Assembly (NCBI GenBank): GCA_030272155.1
Contig: CP126201.1
Location: 4,326,501-4,390,500 of the forward strand
Length of the DNA stretch: 64,000 nucleotides
Reading direction: 5' to 3'
Source of the DNA: Tetradesmus obliquus
Lineage: Eukaryota > Chlorophyta > Chlorophyceae > Sphaeropleales > Scenedesmaceae
The position numbers and the translations under genes are program-made. Under the pieces are notes generated by a model. It worked only from the letters and a program-made list of their open reading frames with translations, ran no database searches and was not told the DNA's origin. This document shows, piece by piece, positions 1 through 21,316 of the stretch; the first letter of the stretch is position 1, and each line of letters begins with the position of its first letter.

Positions 1-11703
<11,703 letters not shown>

Positions 11704-11944
11704 CGTTGAGTGTTGAGTTGCTTTGTGTGAGCGCAGTTGACTGTGAACATGCTTGCATGGCATGGCCGCTTGCGTGCTCACGTGGGATGTGTATGCAGTG
11801 AATGCTTTGTTCAAGCATTTCTGCCATGTGCATGGCAAGAGGTGATGCTGTGGTCTGCTGCAGGTGACTGCTCTTGTCTGTACGCCATTTGGTGCAGTAA
11901 AAAGAATCGCAGGCAACACACACTGCAGTGGCACAATGCAGCAT

Positions 11945-11979
11945 ACTTTTACCACACGTCCGGAGGGTAGTCCAATTAT
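11945..11979. repeat. Dispersed 35-bp element, copy 1
   Basis: In the SWR1 3' region a 35-bp stretch centred on GTCCGGAGGGTAGT is repeated at 63305-63339 with two mismatches. Flanks differ. It may be the end of a short interspersed element. Confidence 0.6.
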
Positions 11980-12051
11980 TGCGTCACTCACATGTCTAGA
12001 AGTGGTACAGCAGCTGTCCACTGCTGTTGCATGGCGGGGCCGAAGCTGCTT

Positions 12052-12056
12052 TGTAA
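12052..12056 (+). terminator. Candidate poly(A) signal TGTAA for the SWR1 gene
   Basis: TGTAA is the usual chlorophyte poly(A) signal and this one lies about 350 bp after the stop. Position is the only support. Confidence 0.4.
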
Positions 12057-12397
12057 CTTTCTAACATGAGCACGCTGTGTATGGCGGAGTCTGATGCCAG
12101 ACAGCCTTGCTGCTGGTGACTGCCGTGGTTGATTGCAAATGCTTGGTGATGACAAGGCCGTTATGTCTGCCCGCGCCGGCCCGGCCCGTGGTAACGACCT
12201 GGGCAGCAGCGATTTGGGAATGTGATGAATTTGAAGTAAAGGCATGAACAGCTGCTCGCCGTCACTGTCGGAGAGACGAAATATGCTAGCCGGCTTGTGC
12301 AAATTCCCGCCCAGCTTCGCTCGGTGACTTCCAACCACCAGGTAGCTGGAGCGCGGGTTCAACCACCAGTCGGCTGTGACAAACCTGCCAAACCGGG

Positions 12398-12405
12398 TAT
12401 ATAAG
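12398..12405 (+). promoter_or_regulatory. TATA box of the first LEA-like gene
   Basis: TATATAAG lies 146 bp before the ATG at 12544. The paralogous gene has CTTTATAAG at a similar distance. Confidence 0.6.
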
Positions 12406-12543
12406 CCTGAGACAAGAGGCTAGATAGTCACCAGTTTTGTTGCCCTCCTGCGACAGCGGCTGCGAAGAAACTTGCTCGTTCCGTCCCGCCATCTACTCAA
12501 TCGTTACCGGAGCAAGCTGTCGCCAAACAAAGCCATCATCAAG

Positions 12544-13785
12544 ATGAAGTCCAGCGCGGTGATTTCCATGCTGCTCTGCTTGGCGCTCTGCACAGGTGAG
12601 TTGCAATTGGTCTTGTAAACATTCAGGCACCCGAGCTGCAAGCTTCAGCTTTCTCGCTCGCAGTCCATAGCGTACATTTCAGAGTGATAGCTCTCAGGAT
12701 ACAAATCAATAACGTTAGGGAATTTGCTTGTATAAGCGGCCGGCTGTAGCAGCATAACTGGGAATGATGTCAGAGCAGCAGGCAGCTGCCTCACTCCATC
12801 CGTTCTCTCATCGCAGACCAGCACCTTCAACATACCCTCAAACACATCGCATAACATTTCCCGCTTCGCCTGTTTTCGGTCTGCTTGCAGGCAGCCTCGC
12901 CTCTACTGCTGATGTCAGCCTGCCAGCCCTCCCACTGGATGAGGAGCCAGGCGTCATGCGCAGGCTGCAGGGAGCGCTGGTGGATGGGCATGACATCAAC
13001 TTTTTGAAAAAGACTGCCAACGCAGCAGACGCAGTGAAGGATGCAATTGGCACCAAGGTGAGCAGTGGAACCGGCCTTTGGCCAGCAGCAGGGCAGCGAC
13101 GCTTGCACACTACTCTGCTGCCTGCTTGCTGCCTGCCTGCCAGCCTCTCCAGCAACACCACAGCTGGCTTGTAGCAGCTGGCTGCATGGTGTGTACGGCA
13201 GCAACACTTGCCCATCCCCAGCATTACACCTCACCCTGAACCTTGCACCAGCCACTGACGATCCCCCTGCTACTGCTGCTGCTGCTGCCGCGCTTGCGGC
13301 TGCTGCAGGTCCAGGGCGTGCAGCACTTTGCCACCCATGTTGGCAAGGAAGCAGCAGAGGAGGTAAAGGACGTCGTCAAGGCCGACTCCAAGGTGCTCAG
13401 CAAGGCCGCAAAAGCAACACACAGTACCCTGAAGTCCAGCGGTGAAGCCATCCGCGCAACCGGCGCTGCCATCGGCGCAGGCGCTGCCCACATCGCCACT
13501 GCACCATTCGGCGGCCTCTTCTCCCACGCTGCACACAAGACGGCCGAGCATGCCAAGAAGGAGACCAAGCAGGCGGTTAAGAAGGCAGTGAAGGGTGTGA
13601 AGAAGGTGAAGCGCGCAGTTGCAAAGGCAGCAGATGAGAAGGCAGATGCGCTGCATGACACTGCCAAGGCTGCTGCGCATGCTGTGAAGCGCGCCAGCAT
13701 CAAGAATGACATTGCCAAGAGGCTGGCAGCAATGAAGGTTGAGAAGGCTGTGGGTGCAGGCGTTAAGGCAGTGCTGAAGCCTTAA
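12544..13785 (+). CDS. Secreted Lys/Ala-rich LEA-like protein (copy A)
   Basis: Three exons: 12544-12595, 12891-13057 and 13309-13785, phases 1 then 0, about 231 residues. The first exon encodes a signal peptide (MKSSAVISMLLCLALCTG). The mature part is made of Ala/Lys/Glu-rich amphipathic-helix repeats such as KKETKQAVKKAVKGVKKVK and ADEKADALHDTAKAAAHAVK, without Cys, as in group 3 LEA or apolipoprotein-like proteins. No catalytic motif is seen. A stress-protective or surface role is inference only. The paralog at 16436-17598 has the same exon 1 and exon 3 lengths (52 and 477 bp) and the same ending, VLKP, so the pair is a tandem duplication. Confidence 0.8.
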
Positions 13786-14152
13786 ACATTTTGTTTGTGT
13801 CACAGATTTGTTTGTCGTTTTTGTGAGGCTCCAGGGCCACCCGGTGTGATTGTGGTGAGTGTGTGACAAGATTCTTGCACATGCAGCGCGGCCGTAGTGT
13901 ACAGCAGTGTGGAGAGCAATTTGTCGCCCTGGCTGGGGTCGTTTTGTAAAACGGAGTTGTCGGGGTTTGTGGGAAAGCAGCAGCAAGGCTGCCGTTTTCC
14001 AACCAGCTGCAAAGCTGGGTGATCTGAGCAAGCAGCAGCAATGCTGCCATCATGAACCAGCTGCAAAGCTGGTAGCAGTTTGTATTGAGCAATCGCAAAC
14101 GCTCCTGCAAATGGAGCAACTCATAAGCGTTCAAAGCTTCTGCATAGCATCT

Positions 14153-14157
14153 TGTAA
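14153..14157 (+). terminator. Candidate poly(A) signal TGTAA for LEA-like copy A
   Basis: TGTAA about 370 bp after the stop codon and before the satellite array starts. Confidence 0.35.
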
Positions 14158-14329
14158 GTTACTGAACACATATACATAGGAATGTCTGCGCTTGGTGGTT
14201 GATTGGCGCAAGTGCTCGCTGCTCTGAGCGCTTGCACTGTCAAGTATTGCAGGTGGATAACGCCTGTGCATTTACCCATTTTCTTGTAAGCACCTAATAC
14301 CTTGTACCTAGCCTCTCAATATGATTGGT

Positions 14330-15700
14330 GTAACTGCAGTACAGCAACAACATGGTGCCTGCAACAGCAGGACCGTTGCTGTTACGGCTGCTTCTCCAAA
14401 GCTGCTTCGCCCATTGCCCTGCCTGACAAACCTTCTTATGAATAAACTGGCAAACAACAATAAAAAAATATCCAAGCCAGCCCAGCTGTATCGGCGCAAC
14501 AGCCGCAACGTTCTGTAGGCATGCTGATGCGCTACTCCATCTGCATGGCGAGCAGCCCAGTGAGGAAAGCTGCACATGTTGAAGCTGCTTCCCCCATTGC
14601 CGTTTCTGGCGAATCCTCTTGTGCATGAACTAGCCAACAGTGTTAGAATGATGCCCAAGCCAGCCCAGCTCTATCAGCGCAACAGCAGCAATGTTCTGCG
14701 GGCATGCTGATGCGCTGCTCCGTATGCACGGCGAGCAGCCCAGTGTGGAAAGCTGCACAGCTCAAAACTGCTTCCCCCACTGACCTGGCTGACAAGTACT
14801 CTTATGTTTGAACAGGCCAACAGTGTTAAATTAAATTCTAAGCCAGCCCGGCTGTATCGGCGCAACAGCCGCAACGTTCTGTGGGCATGCTGATGCGCTG
14901 CTCCATATGCACGGCGAGCAACACAAAGTGACTCACTGGCAGGAAAGCTGCACAGCTCAAAACTGCTTCCCCCACTCTCCGGCCTCACAAAACCCGCACG
15001 GCGAGCAGCCCAATGAGGACAGCTGCATATGTCAAAGCTGCTTCCGCCATTGCCGTTAATGGCGAATCCTTGTATGCATGAACTGGCCAACAGTGTTATA
15101 TCACTGTCCAAGCCAGCCCATCTGTATCGGCGCAACAACTGCAATGTTATGGGGCGTGCAAATATACTGCTCCATCTGCACGGCGAGCCGCGCAGTGAGG
15201 AAAGCTGCGCAGCTCAAAGCCGCTCCCCCCACCGCCCTGCCTGACCAATCCTCTTATGAATGACCTAGCCAACAACGTAAGAATAGTGTCCAAGCCAGCT
15301 CTGCTGTATCGGCGCCATAGCTGCAGCGTTCTGCGGTCATGCTGATGTGCTGCTCCATATGCACGGCGAGCAGCCCAATGAGGAAAGCTGCAGACCTCAA
15401 AGTTGCTTCCCCCACTGACAAGTCCTCTTATGATTGAACAGGCCAACAGTGTTAGATTACTGTCTAAGCCAGCCCAGCTGTATCGGCGCAGCAACCGCAA
15501 TGTTCTGCGGGCATGCTGATGCGCTGCTCCATATGCACGGCGAGCAGCCCAGTGTGGTAAGCTGCACAGCTCAACACTGCTTCCCCCACTGCCTTTTCTG
15601 ACAAGGCCTCTTACAAATTAGGCCAAAAGTGTTGGACCAAAGTTCAAGCCAGCCCACCAGTTCAAGCCAGCCCACCAGTATCGGCGCAACAGCCGTAACG
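14330..15700. repeat. Satellite-like tandem repeat, period about 180 bp, about 7 units
   Basis: The anchor AAGCCAGC recurs at 14474, 14657, 14840, 15110, 15292, 15466 and 15646 (spacings 183, 183, 270, 182, 174, 180). Each unit also holds TATCGGCGCAAC, a GCATGCTGATG-like block and CGGCGAGCAGCCCA. The long 270-bp interval contains an extra internal duplication near 14930-15010. Because the period is near a multiple of three, the minus strand is open over much of the array and would encode a repeated peptide with RRYSWAGLD and SFPHWAARRA. Breaks near 14660 and 15145 argue against one real gene. Confidence 0.85.
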
Positions 15701-16289
15701 TTTGTTTTGCCCAGGGGACTTTCAAGCTTTACATTGGACACACAGACAGTGGGCCCCTCCGGCTTGGCCTTCCTACATGGTTGAACCTCTCACTTGTGTT
15801 GATCAATCACATGCAAGGTATCTATCAGCCATCTTGACTCTTTTACGCTCCTTACAAACAACACAGCATGCAGCAGCACCTGCAGGTGCCTCAAGCAGGT
15901 GATCACTGTGACAGTTTCTCTTCCAGTAGCAGCACCACAGCAGACAAGGGTTGCAGCCTGCAAAGTGAAGCAAATTGCTTGCGCGGACGAATTCGTGAGG
16001 AACAATGCAGCGGCAGGAGCCACAGCAGCGACAATTCAGGGGTAATGTGCAGGGTTTGCAGGTTGAGCCGGCCATGACGCCTTGATTCAGAGATGGACAT
16101 GCAGCCATGAATTAAGATACAATTACATCATCATACTAATGAATGTATAGTTTTAGTTGCTGCGTAATTGTCTATTTCTGTTTGAGCTGCGCTGAACTCC
16201 CGCCAGCTCCCGGTGAGCTAATCCCCGCCGCGGTGGAGCTTCGCTGACAGTCTGCAGGCAGCTGCAAAGAGGGTTCAGTCTAAGTCTCA

Positions 16290-16313
16290 TTCGCGAAAGT
16301 TTGGCTTTATAAG
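16290..16313 (+). promoter_or_regulatory. TATA box and possible heat-shock element of LEA-like copy B
   Basis: CTTTATAAG (16305-16313) lies about 125 bp before the ATG at 16436. Just upstream, TTCGCGAA (16290-16297) fits the TTCnnGAA core of a heat-shock element, but a single pair is weak evidence. Confidence 0.45.
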
Positions 16314-16435
16314 AGCTGAAAGCCTGCCAGAGCAACACCACAGCTACTTTCAAGCTTGCGCGCGCTTTCAACAAGTCTGTTTGCTTTCGACCTCCAAACC
16401 TCTACCCTTCCACGCAAAACAGCAAAGCAAACAGA

Positions 16436-17598
16436 ATGAAGGCATCTTACATGGCTGCGGCTCTCTTCTGCCTGGCTCTGTGCACAGGTAAGCATGGTTC
16501 GGCTTCTGTGCACAGGTAAGCATGGTAAGGATTGCAGGCCTGAAATTCCCGTGTGCTATGGCAACAGCGAGATGGCAGCTGGACTTTGCCGGCAACATGT
16601 AATTGTCGCTTTACCTGCGACCTGATGCCTCGACAGCGCTACCACAGTGTCGCATGGCTCTCAACTGACTCGTGTCGGTGCTGCTGCTGCTTCTGCTGCT
16701 CTGCTTGCACAAAACAGATGCCATCGCCTCTTCCCTGCAAGACGCTGCCCTACCCTCCCTAGACGTCCAGCCAGGCGGCCTGCGCCAGCTGCAGGGCGAT
16801 GACCTAGATGATGTGCAGGAGCATATGGCCGACAAGTCATCAGATGCAGTAGATGCAATGAAGTACATGGCCACAGCCAAGGTGAGCAGCTTTGCCTCAG
16901 CCTCAGCAGCAGTTATCCTGCAGCACAGCTGTCACATCCCACACATCCTTATGCAGCTGCTGTCGAGAGTGCATGCAGGAAAAGACAGCAGGCAGCAGCT
17001 GCATGGCTTGTTGGATACAGCAAAGCTCCTCTGCCTGCTGCTTCCTTGCTCCTCTTTCTCCTTCCTGCAAGCTGCTGACCCTCGCCTCTTGTTGCTACTG
17101 CTGCTGCCGTTGTTCCTGCAGCTGGAAGGTGTCCAAACCTTTGCCTCTGACAGTGCTGAAGCAGCAGCCAGGGCCGCCAAGCGCATCCAAAAGGCAGATG
17201 CTAGGCTGGCTGGCGTCGTTTCCACCACCTCAAAGAACACTGCAAAGGCCACCGGCGCCGCCCTCGCTGCCACCACCACTGATGCTGCTGTGCGCATGTG
17301 GGATGCTGCCACCCCCCACAAGGGCCCAATCAAAGAGATGGCTGCTGGCGTTGCCAAGTTTGCCCTGGGTGTGAATGCCAAGATCAAGACAAAGGAGGCT
17401 GAGAGGACTGCTGCATGGGGTGCTAAGCGTGTGAAGCGTGCTACTGCCAAGAATGCAGATAGCCATGCTGATGCGTTGAGGGATGCTGCTGAGGATGCTG
17501 CACACGCTGCAAAGAAGGCTGCTCTGAGGGATGCGATTTTCAAGCAGCGTGCAGCTATGGCAGTGTCTGATGTGGCCAAGTCAGTGCTGAAGCCTTAG
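16436..17598 (+). CDS. Secreted Lys/Ala-rich LEA-like protein (copy B)
   Basis: Exons 16436-16487, 16718-16881 and 17122-17598, about 230 residues. Signal peptide MKASYMAAALFCLALCTG, then an acidic/neutral linker with LPSLDVQPGGLRQLQGDD, then Ala/Lys-rich helices (ERTAAWGAKRVKRATAKNAD, EDAAHAAKKAALRDA) ending SVLKP. The layout equals that of 12544-13785: the same 52-bp first exon, the same 477-bp last exon, and an LQG block in exon 2. The donor context of exon 1 (GTGCACAGGTAAGCATGGT) occurs twice, at 16480-16498 and again at about 16507-16525. The function is not known. It is probably secreted and intrinsically helical or disordered. Confidence 0.8.
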
Positions 17599-18006
17599 GT
17601 GTTGTTCTTGCATTAGGTCGAGTGTGGTTGAGGGCAATAAGCTGTGGTGAGGTTCGTGACATCCAAAGCAGCATGAGTGTTCAAGTGCCAGCATCAGAAC
17701 AGTATCCTGTGTACAGCTGCAGTCTTGTACATACTGATATGCAGGCGTTGCCTGCAGGACTTGGCAGGCAAGCAGCAGCAATGTTGTTTGCTTGTATCGA
17801 ACCAGCTGCAAAGTTGGAGCCGGTGTTGCACTGAGAGCATCCCCTCCTGAGTAAGGAGGGCTTACAACATCAACCAAACCAAAACACGTTTCACACAGGG
17901 CAGGACAGTTGTCTGGAGTGTGAGCCTGGAAATGTCAGGCGGCGGTTTTGAGCAGTAGATTTGTACTGGCTAGGGCTTTACCAGGTTGAAAAGCTCAATC
18001 GTCCAG

Positions 18007-18011
18007 TGTAA
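18007..18011 (+). terminator. Candidate poly(A) signal TGTAA for LEA-like copy B
   Basis: TGTAA about 410 bp downstream of the stop. No better candidate was seen closer to the gene. Confidence 0.3.
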
Positions 18012-18236
18012 AATGATCAAACTGGCACATCAGGTCTTTGTTTATCTTAGTGCTGATGTGGTGGCAACCTGCTCTACCTTTCGACGGATCGTACTTTCGC
18101 TGAACGCATCGAGAATTGCCTGCATCAGCACATGGACACACCGCAACAGCTTAACGCCAATAATCGTGCGGTCAGCTTCAAGTTCAACATTGGGTGTTAG
18201 GTAATGCTCAGTGCATTGCCTTGAGCAAGTGCTCGC

Positions 18237-18237
18237 A

Positions 18238-18284
<47 letters not shown>

Positions 18285-18530
18285 TCGCATGGACAGTCTT
18301 TCCTGATACAAACCTGTACGAGGCCAGGGAAGCTTACAAGCAGGTCAGTCACAGCTCTGCATGATTGCAATGCAAATCAAGTGCTGTTTTGCTGCTTGCA
18401 GGACCCTCCAACCAGCGCCAAACAGCTGGCAGCTGCAGCACAGCACAGCCCTGACATCGCTCCTGCCCCATCAACCAGCAACACCAAAAGCACCACCACT
18501 AAATCCTGCAGCAGCCCTTCTAGCAGCTAG
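18237..18530 (+). other. Possible orphan coding fragment after a (CTG)n tract
   Basis: After a (CTG)n run at 18240-18282 the frame reads TVFPDTNLYEAREAYKQ up to a GTCAGT donor. A second open piece after a GCTTGCAG acceptor (18401) reads DPPTSAKQLAAAAQHSPDIA and stops at 18530. It could be the last two exons of an unrecognised short gene, a remnant, or 5' untranslated sequence of the hydrolase gene that starts 36 bp later. No family is recognised. Confidence 0.3.
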
Positions 18531-18565
18531 CTGCCGGTAGCATCCTGCAAGCCACAAACTTCACC

Positions 18566-20517
18566 ATGAATGGTTTTGAGAACTTCCAGCTGCAGCAGTT
18601 CAACCTGCCACATGGCATCCACATCAACGCACGCGTGGCAAGCGGCTCCCCCAGCGCAGCCCGCCCTCCCCTATTCCTGCTGCATGGCTTTCCCCAGAGC
18701 CATGTGTGCTGGCGGAGAGTGGCGCAGCAGCTGCAGCAGCAGTACTTTTTAGTGCTGCCTGATCTGCGGGGCTATGGCGACTCAGCGCAGCCGCTTGGTG
18801 TGGATGATCATTCGAATTACAGCAAGCGGGAGATGGCGGCTGACGTGGTGGCTGTGGCAGGTGCGTGTCTGCTATCACACTGCTGTGGGCTGCAGCAACA
18901 CACTGCCGGCACATGCGCGGCTGCATGTGTGCTGCTCCGGCCGCTTGTCCTTGTCAAGGTTCATAGGCAGCTCACGCTGCACAGCCGCATGCAACGCTTG
19001 CAGCACCCACACATGTAGCTGTGAGGGCTTGCCCTCCAGCCCACCTTGCGAGTGCTCTGCAATACAATCGAATACAATGCATCTCAGGTTGGAAGCCTGC
19101 CTCAGGCACTACCTAGCACAGCAAGCCCCTGCTCCGTTATTGAGCACGTTGCACTGCTGTTTTGGCACATACATTGCAGATGCGCTGGCATTGCATGCTT
19201 CTCACCACAGAACTGCCCAACAGCAGGTCAGCGGTGCAAAACCCACTCTACTCATACATCATACTATGCTCTCCTCGTGCATGTTCCGCAGACGCTAGGC
19301 ATTGCAGACTTCTTCCTGGCTGGGCATGACAGCGGCAGCCGCGTGGCGCACCGGCTGGCGCTGGACCACGAACAACGCGTTTGCAATCCCGTCTTCCTCT
19401 GGTTGTGCGCTGTTAGCGCGCCCGCTTGTATGCTGCACAGGCTGAAGGCCGCTCGATCGCAACGTCGGGTGTTGTAATCCAATGATCCGTGCACTGTCTG
19501 CTGCTGTTTGTGCCAATCTTGCAGATGCGCTAGGCATTGCTGACTTCTTCTTGGCTGGGCATGACAGGGGCGGCCGCGTGGCACACCGCTTGGCACTGGA
19601 CCACCCGCAACGTGTGCGGAAGCTGTGCGTGCTGGACATTGCACCAACGCTGGCCATGCACGCGGCAACAGGGCCGGACTTTGCACAGGTAAGCCTGCAA
19701 GGATGGCAGCAGTCGGGTGTGTTTTGCAGATTTCAACAAGCTGTGCATGCTGGACATCGTGCCAAGCCTTTACCACTGGTTCCACCTGGCACAGCCCTGC
19801 CCTGCCCTGCTCTTCATCCCTACACCCCACACCTGCCCTGCTGTTCAACCCTACACCCCAAACCCGCCCTGCTGTTCAACCCCCAAAACCTTACACCTAA
19901 ACCTGCCCTGTTACCTAACACCCTGGCAGGCCTACTACCACTGGTTCCACCTGGCGCAGCCCTACCCCCTTCCTGAGCTGATGATCGCCGGCTGCCTGCG
20001 CCAGTACCTGCACGCCAAGCTCGGCGGCTGGGGCGCAGGCGGGCTGGGGCACATTGCTGCAGAAGATCTGGCAGAGTATGAGCGCTGCTTCATGCGGCAA
20101 GGAGAGCATCTGTATGCAAAGGATGGTTTAAATGCAGCAGGTCAAGAGAGCAGGGAGGCAGGCGAGCCTAGCCTCAAGCAGCAGCAGAAGCAGGGTGAGG
20201 CCAGGTTAGATGTGGCGCGGCGGCTGCCGGCTGTGCATGCTGCTTGTGAGGACTACCGGGCGAGCAGCTGGAGTGGCATTGACATACAGCATGACAGGCA
20301 GAGCAGGGCAGCGGGGCAGCGGCTGAGCTGTGAGGTGCTTGCAGCATGGGGTGAGAGGGGGGTGGTGGCAAGGCTGTTTGATGTGGAGGGGCTTTGGAGG
20401 GCTGCTGCTGCTGATGGGGTGGCAGTGAGGGGTGAGCTGGTCCCTGGGGTCGGTCACTTCATTCCTGAGGAAGCACCAGAGTACACTGCAGATATGCTGC
20501 AGGAGTTTTTCAGATGA
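18566..20517 (+). CDS. Haloacetate/fluoroacetate dehalogenase-type alpha/beta hydrolase
   Basis: Exons 18566-18860, 19525-19688 and 19930-20517, about 348 residues. The family hydrolyses 2-haloacids through an Asp nucleophile, and some members act as epoxide hydrolases. Visible motifs: oxyanion region [15 protein letters not shown]; nucleophile elbow [17 protein letters not shown] with the Asp and two following Arg of the carboxylate site; [10 protein letters not shown] with the His-Trp pair and CEDYRAS with the Tyr that form the halide pocket in fluoroacetate dehalogenases; and the catalytic His in [12 protein letters not shown]. The region [16 protein letters not shown]...[10 protein letters not shown] holds an insertion of about 40 residues compared with bacterial members. 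No signal peptide is seen. The broad intron 18861-19524 contains a copy of exon 2, and a copy of the 3' end follows the stop. Substrate is inferred from motifs only. Confidence 0.87.
19292..19390 (+). repeat. Intronic copy of dehalogenase exon 2 (nucleophile elbow)
   Basis: After a CGCAG acceptor it reads [20 protein letters not shown] and onward, matching the real exon at 19525. The Arg after the Asp nucleophile is Ser here (GHDSGS versus GHDRGG). It then loses similarity and has no matching donor. Confidence 0.8.
19735..19800 (+). repeat. Intronic fragment joining pieces of dehalogenase exons 2 and 3
   Basis: The text LCMLDIVPS (like LCVLDIAPT near the end of exon 2) runs directly into [12 protein letters not shown] (like [12 protein letters not shown] at the start of exon 3), with no intron between. 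It lies inside intron 19689-19929. Confidence 0.65.
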
Positions 20518-20599
20518 TACATTCTAAGCTGCAACCATGTGAGGTTTCTGTTGTTGACCGCACATGCCTCATCACAGCAACACCCTTTGAACTGGTGCT

Positions 20600-20759
20600 T
20601 GTGGTTTGGCTGTTTGATGCGGAGGGGCTGTGGAAGGCTGCAGCTGCTGATGATGGGGTGGCAGTGAGGTGTGTGGTAGTGCCTGGAGTGGGTCACTTCA
20701 TTCCTGAGGAAGCACCAGAGTTCACTGCAAATCTGCTGCGAGAGTTTTTCGCGAGTTGA
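20600..20759 (+). pseudogene. Extra copy of the dehalogenase 3' end
   Basis: Reads VVWLFDAEGLWKAAAADDGV and onward through the His motif [14 protein letters not shown] to a stop at 20757-20759. It repeats the last 55 codons of the gene that ends at 20517. It lacks the rest of the enzyme, so it is either a dead duplicate or an alternative last exon. About a dozen residues differ. Confidence 0.75.
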
Positions 20760-21316
20760 ATAACCTAGGACCTCATTAGCCGTGTTTCGCTCTTTCGTGG
20801 GTGGGCCTGTGGCCCTACTTTGGCAAGGTAACTAGTGAATAACAGCCAGGGGTTGTACAGCTTACGTGCATGCTGGCTACACTGCGCCTTGTTGCTGCAA
20901 GACAACGTTGTGCAGCTGCTCTATACATGCCTCTATTAAGCCATGTTACCACTGACGAGTATTGTTACCAGGCAAGCTCCTGCGCCCAAGTCACATCACA
21001 CCCAGTTGCCAGGAACTACCAGGCAGAGGCTAATGATGCATTTGACTGCTGTAATGCCCGTCAGTGACTACGAGAGCGCTCAAAGGGAAACATAGCGACG
21101 GCAAGGGGAGGTGCTGCATCACATGCAGGTCACTGGCAGTGTGCTGGGTGCGACACTGCGGTCAAGTTGAACATCTCAGCTAGCTAGTATTACTTAGCTG
21201 TGCAGCAAACTTCGTGCATCAAATGCACACCTGCCAGAAGCACAGTATGCATCGGGCCCGTATCAAACTTGCATATCGATTTACAACTGCATGCCACAAC
21301 AACCCTCAGCTGACAA
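20760..21316. other. Intergenic region between convergent genes
   Basis: No coding signal was recognised. It contains TGTAA at 21050-21054 (plus strand, for the hydrolase gene) and TTACA at 21281-21285, which is TGTAA on the minus strand 32 bp past the OPR gene stop. Confidence 0.5.

Noticed and set aside
14294-15500. Series of minus-strand frames with a repeated SFPHWAARRA peptide
   Set aside because: They follow from a 180-bp satellite whose period is nearly a multiple of three. Frame breaks near 14660 and 15145, and no start, signal or splice logic ties them into a gene.
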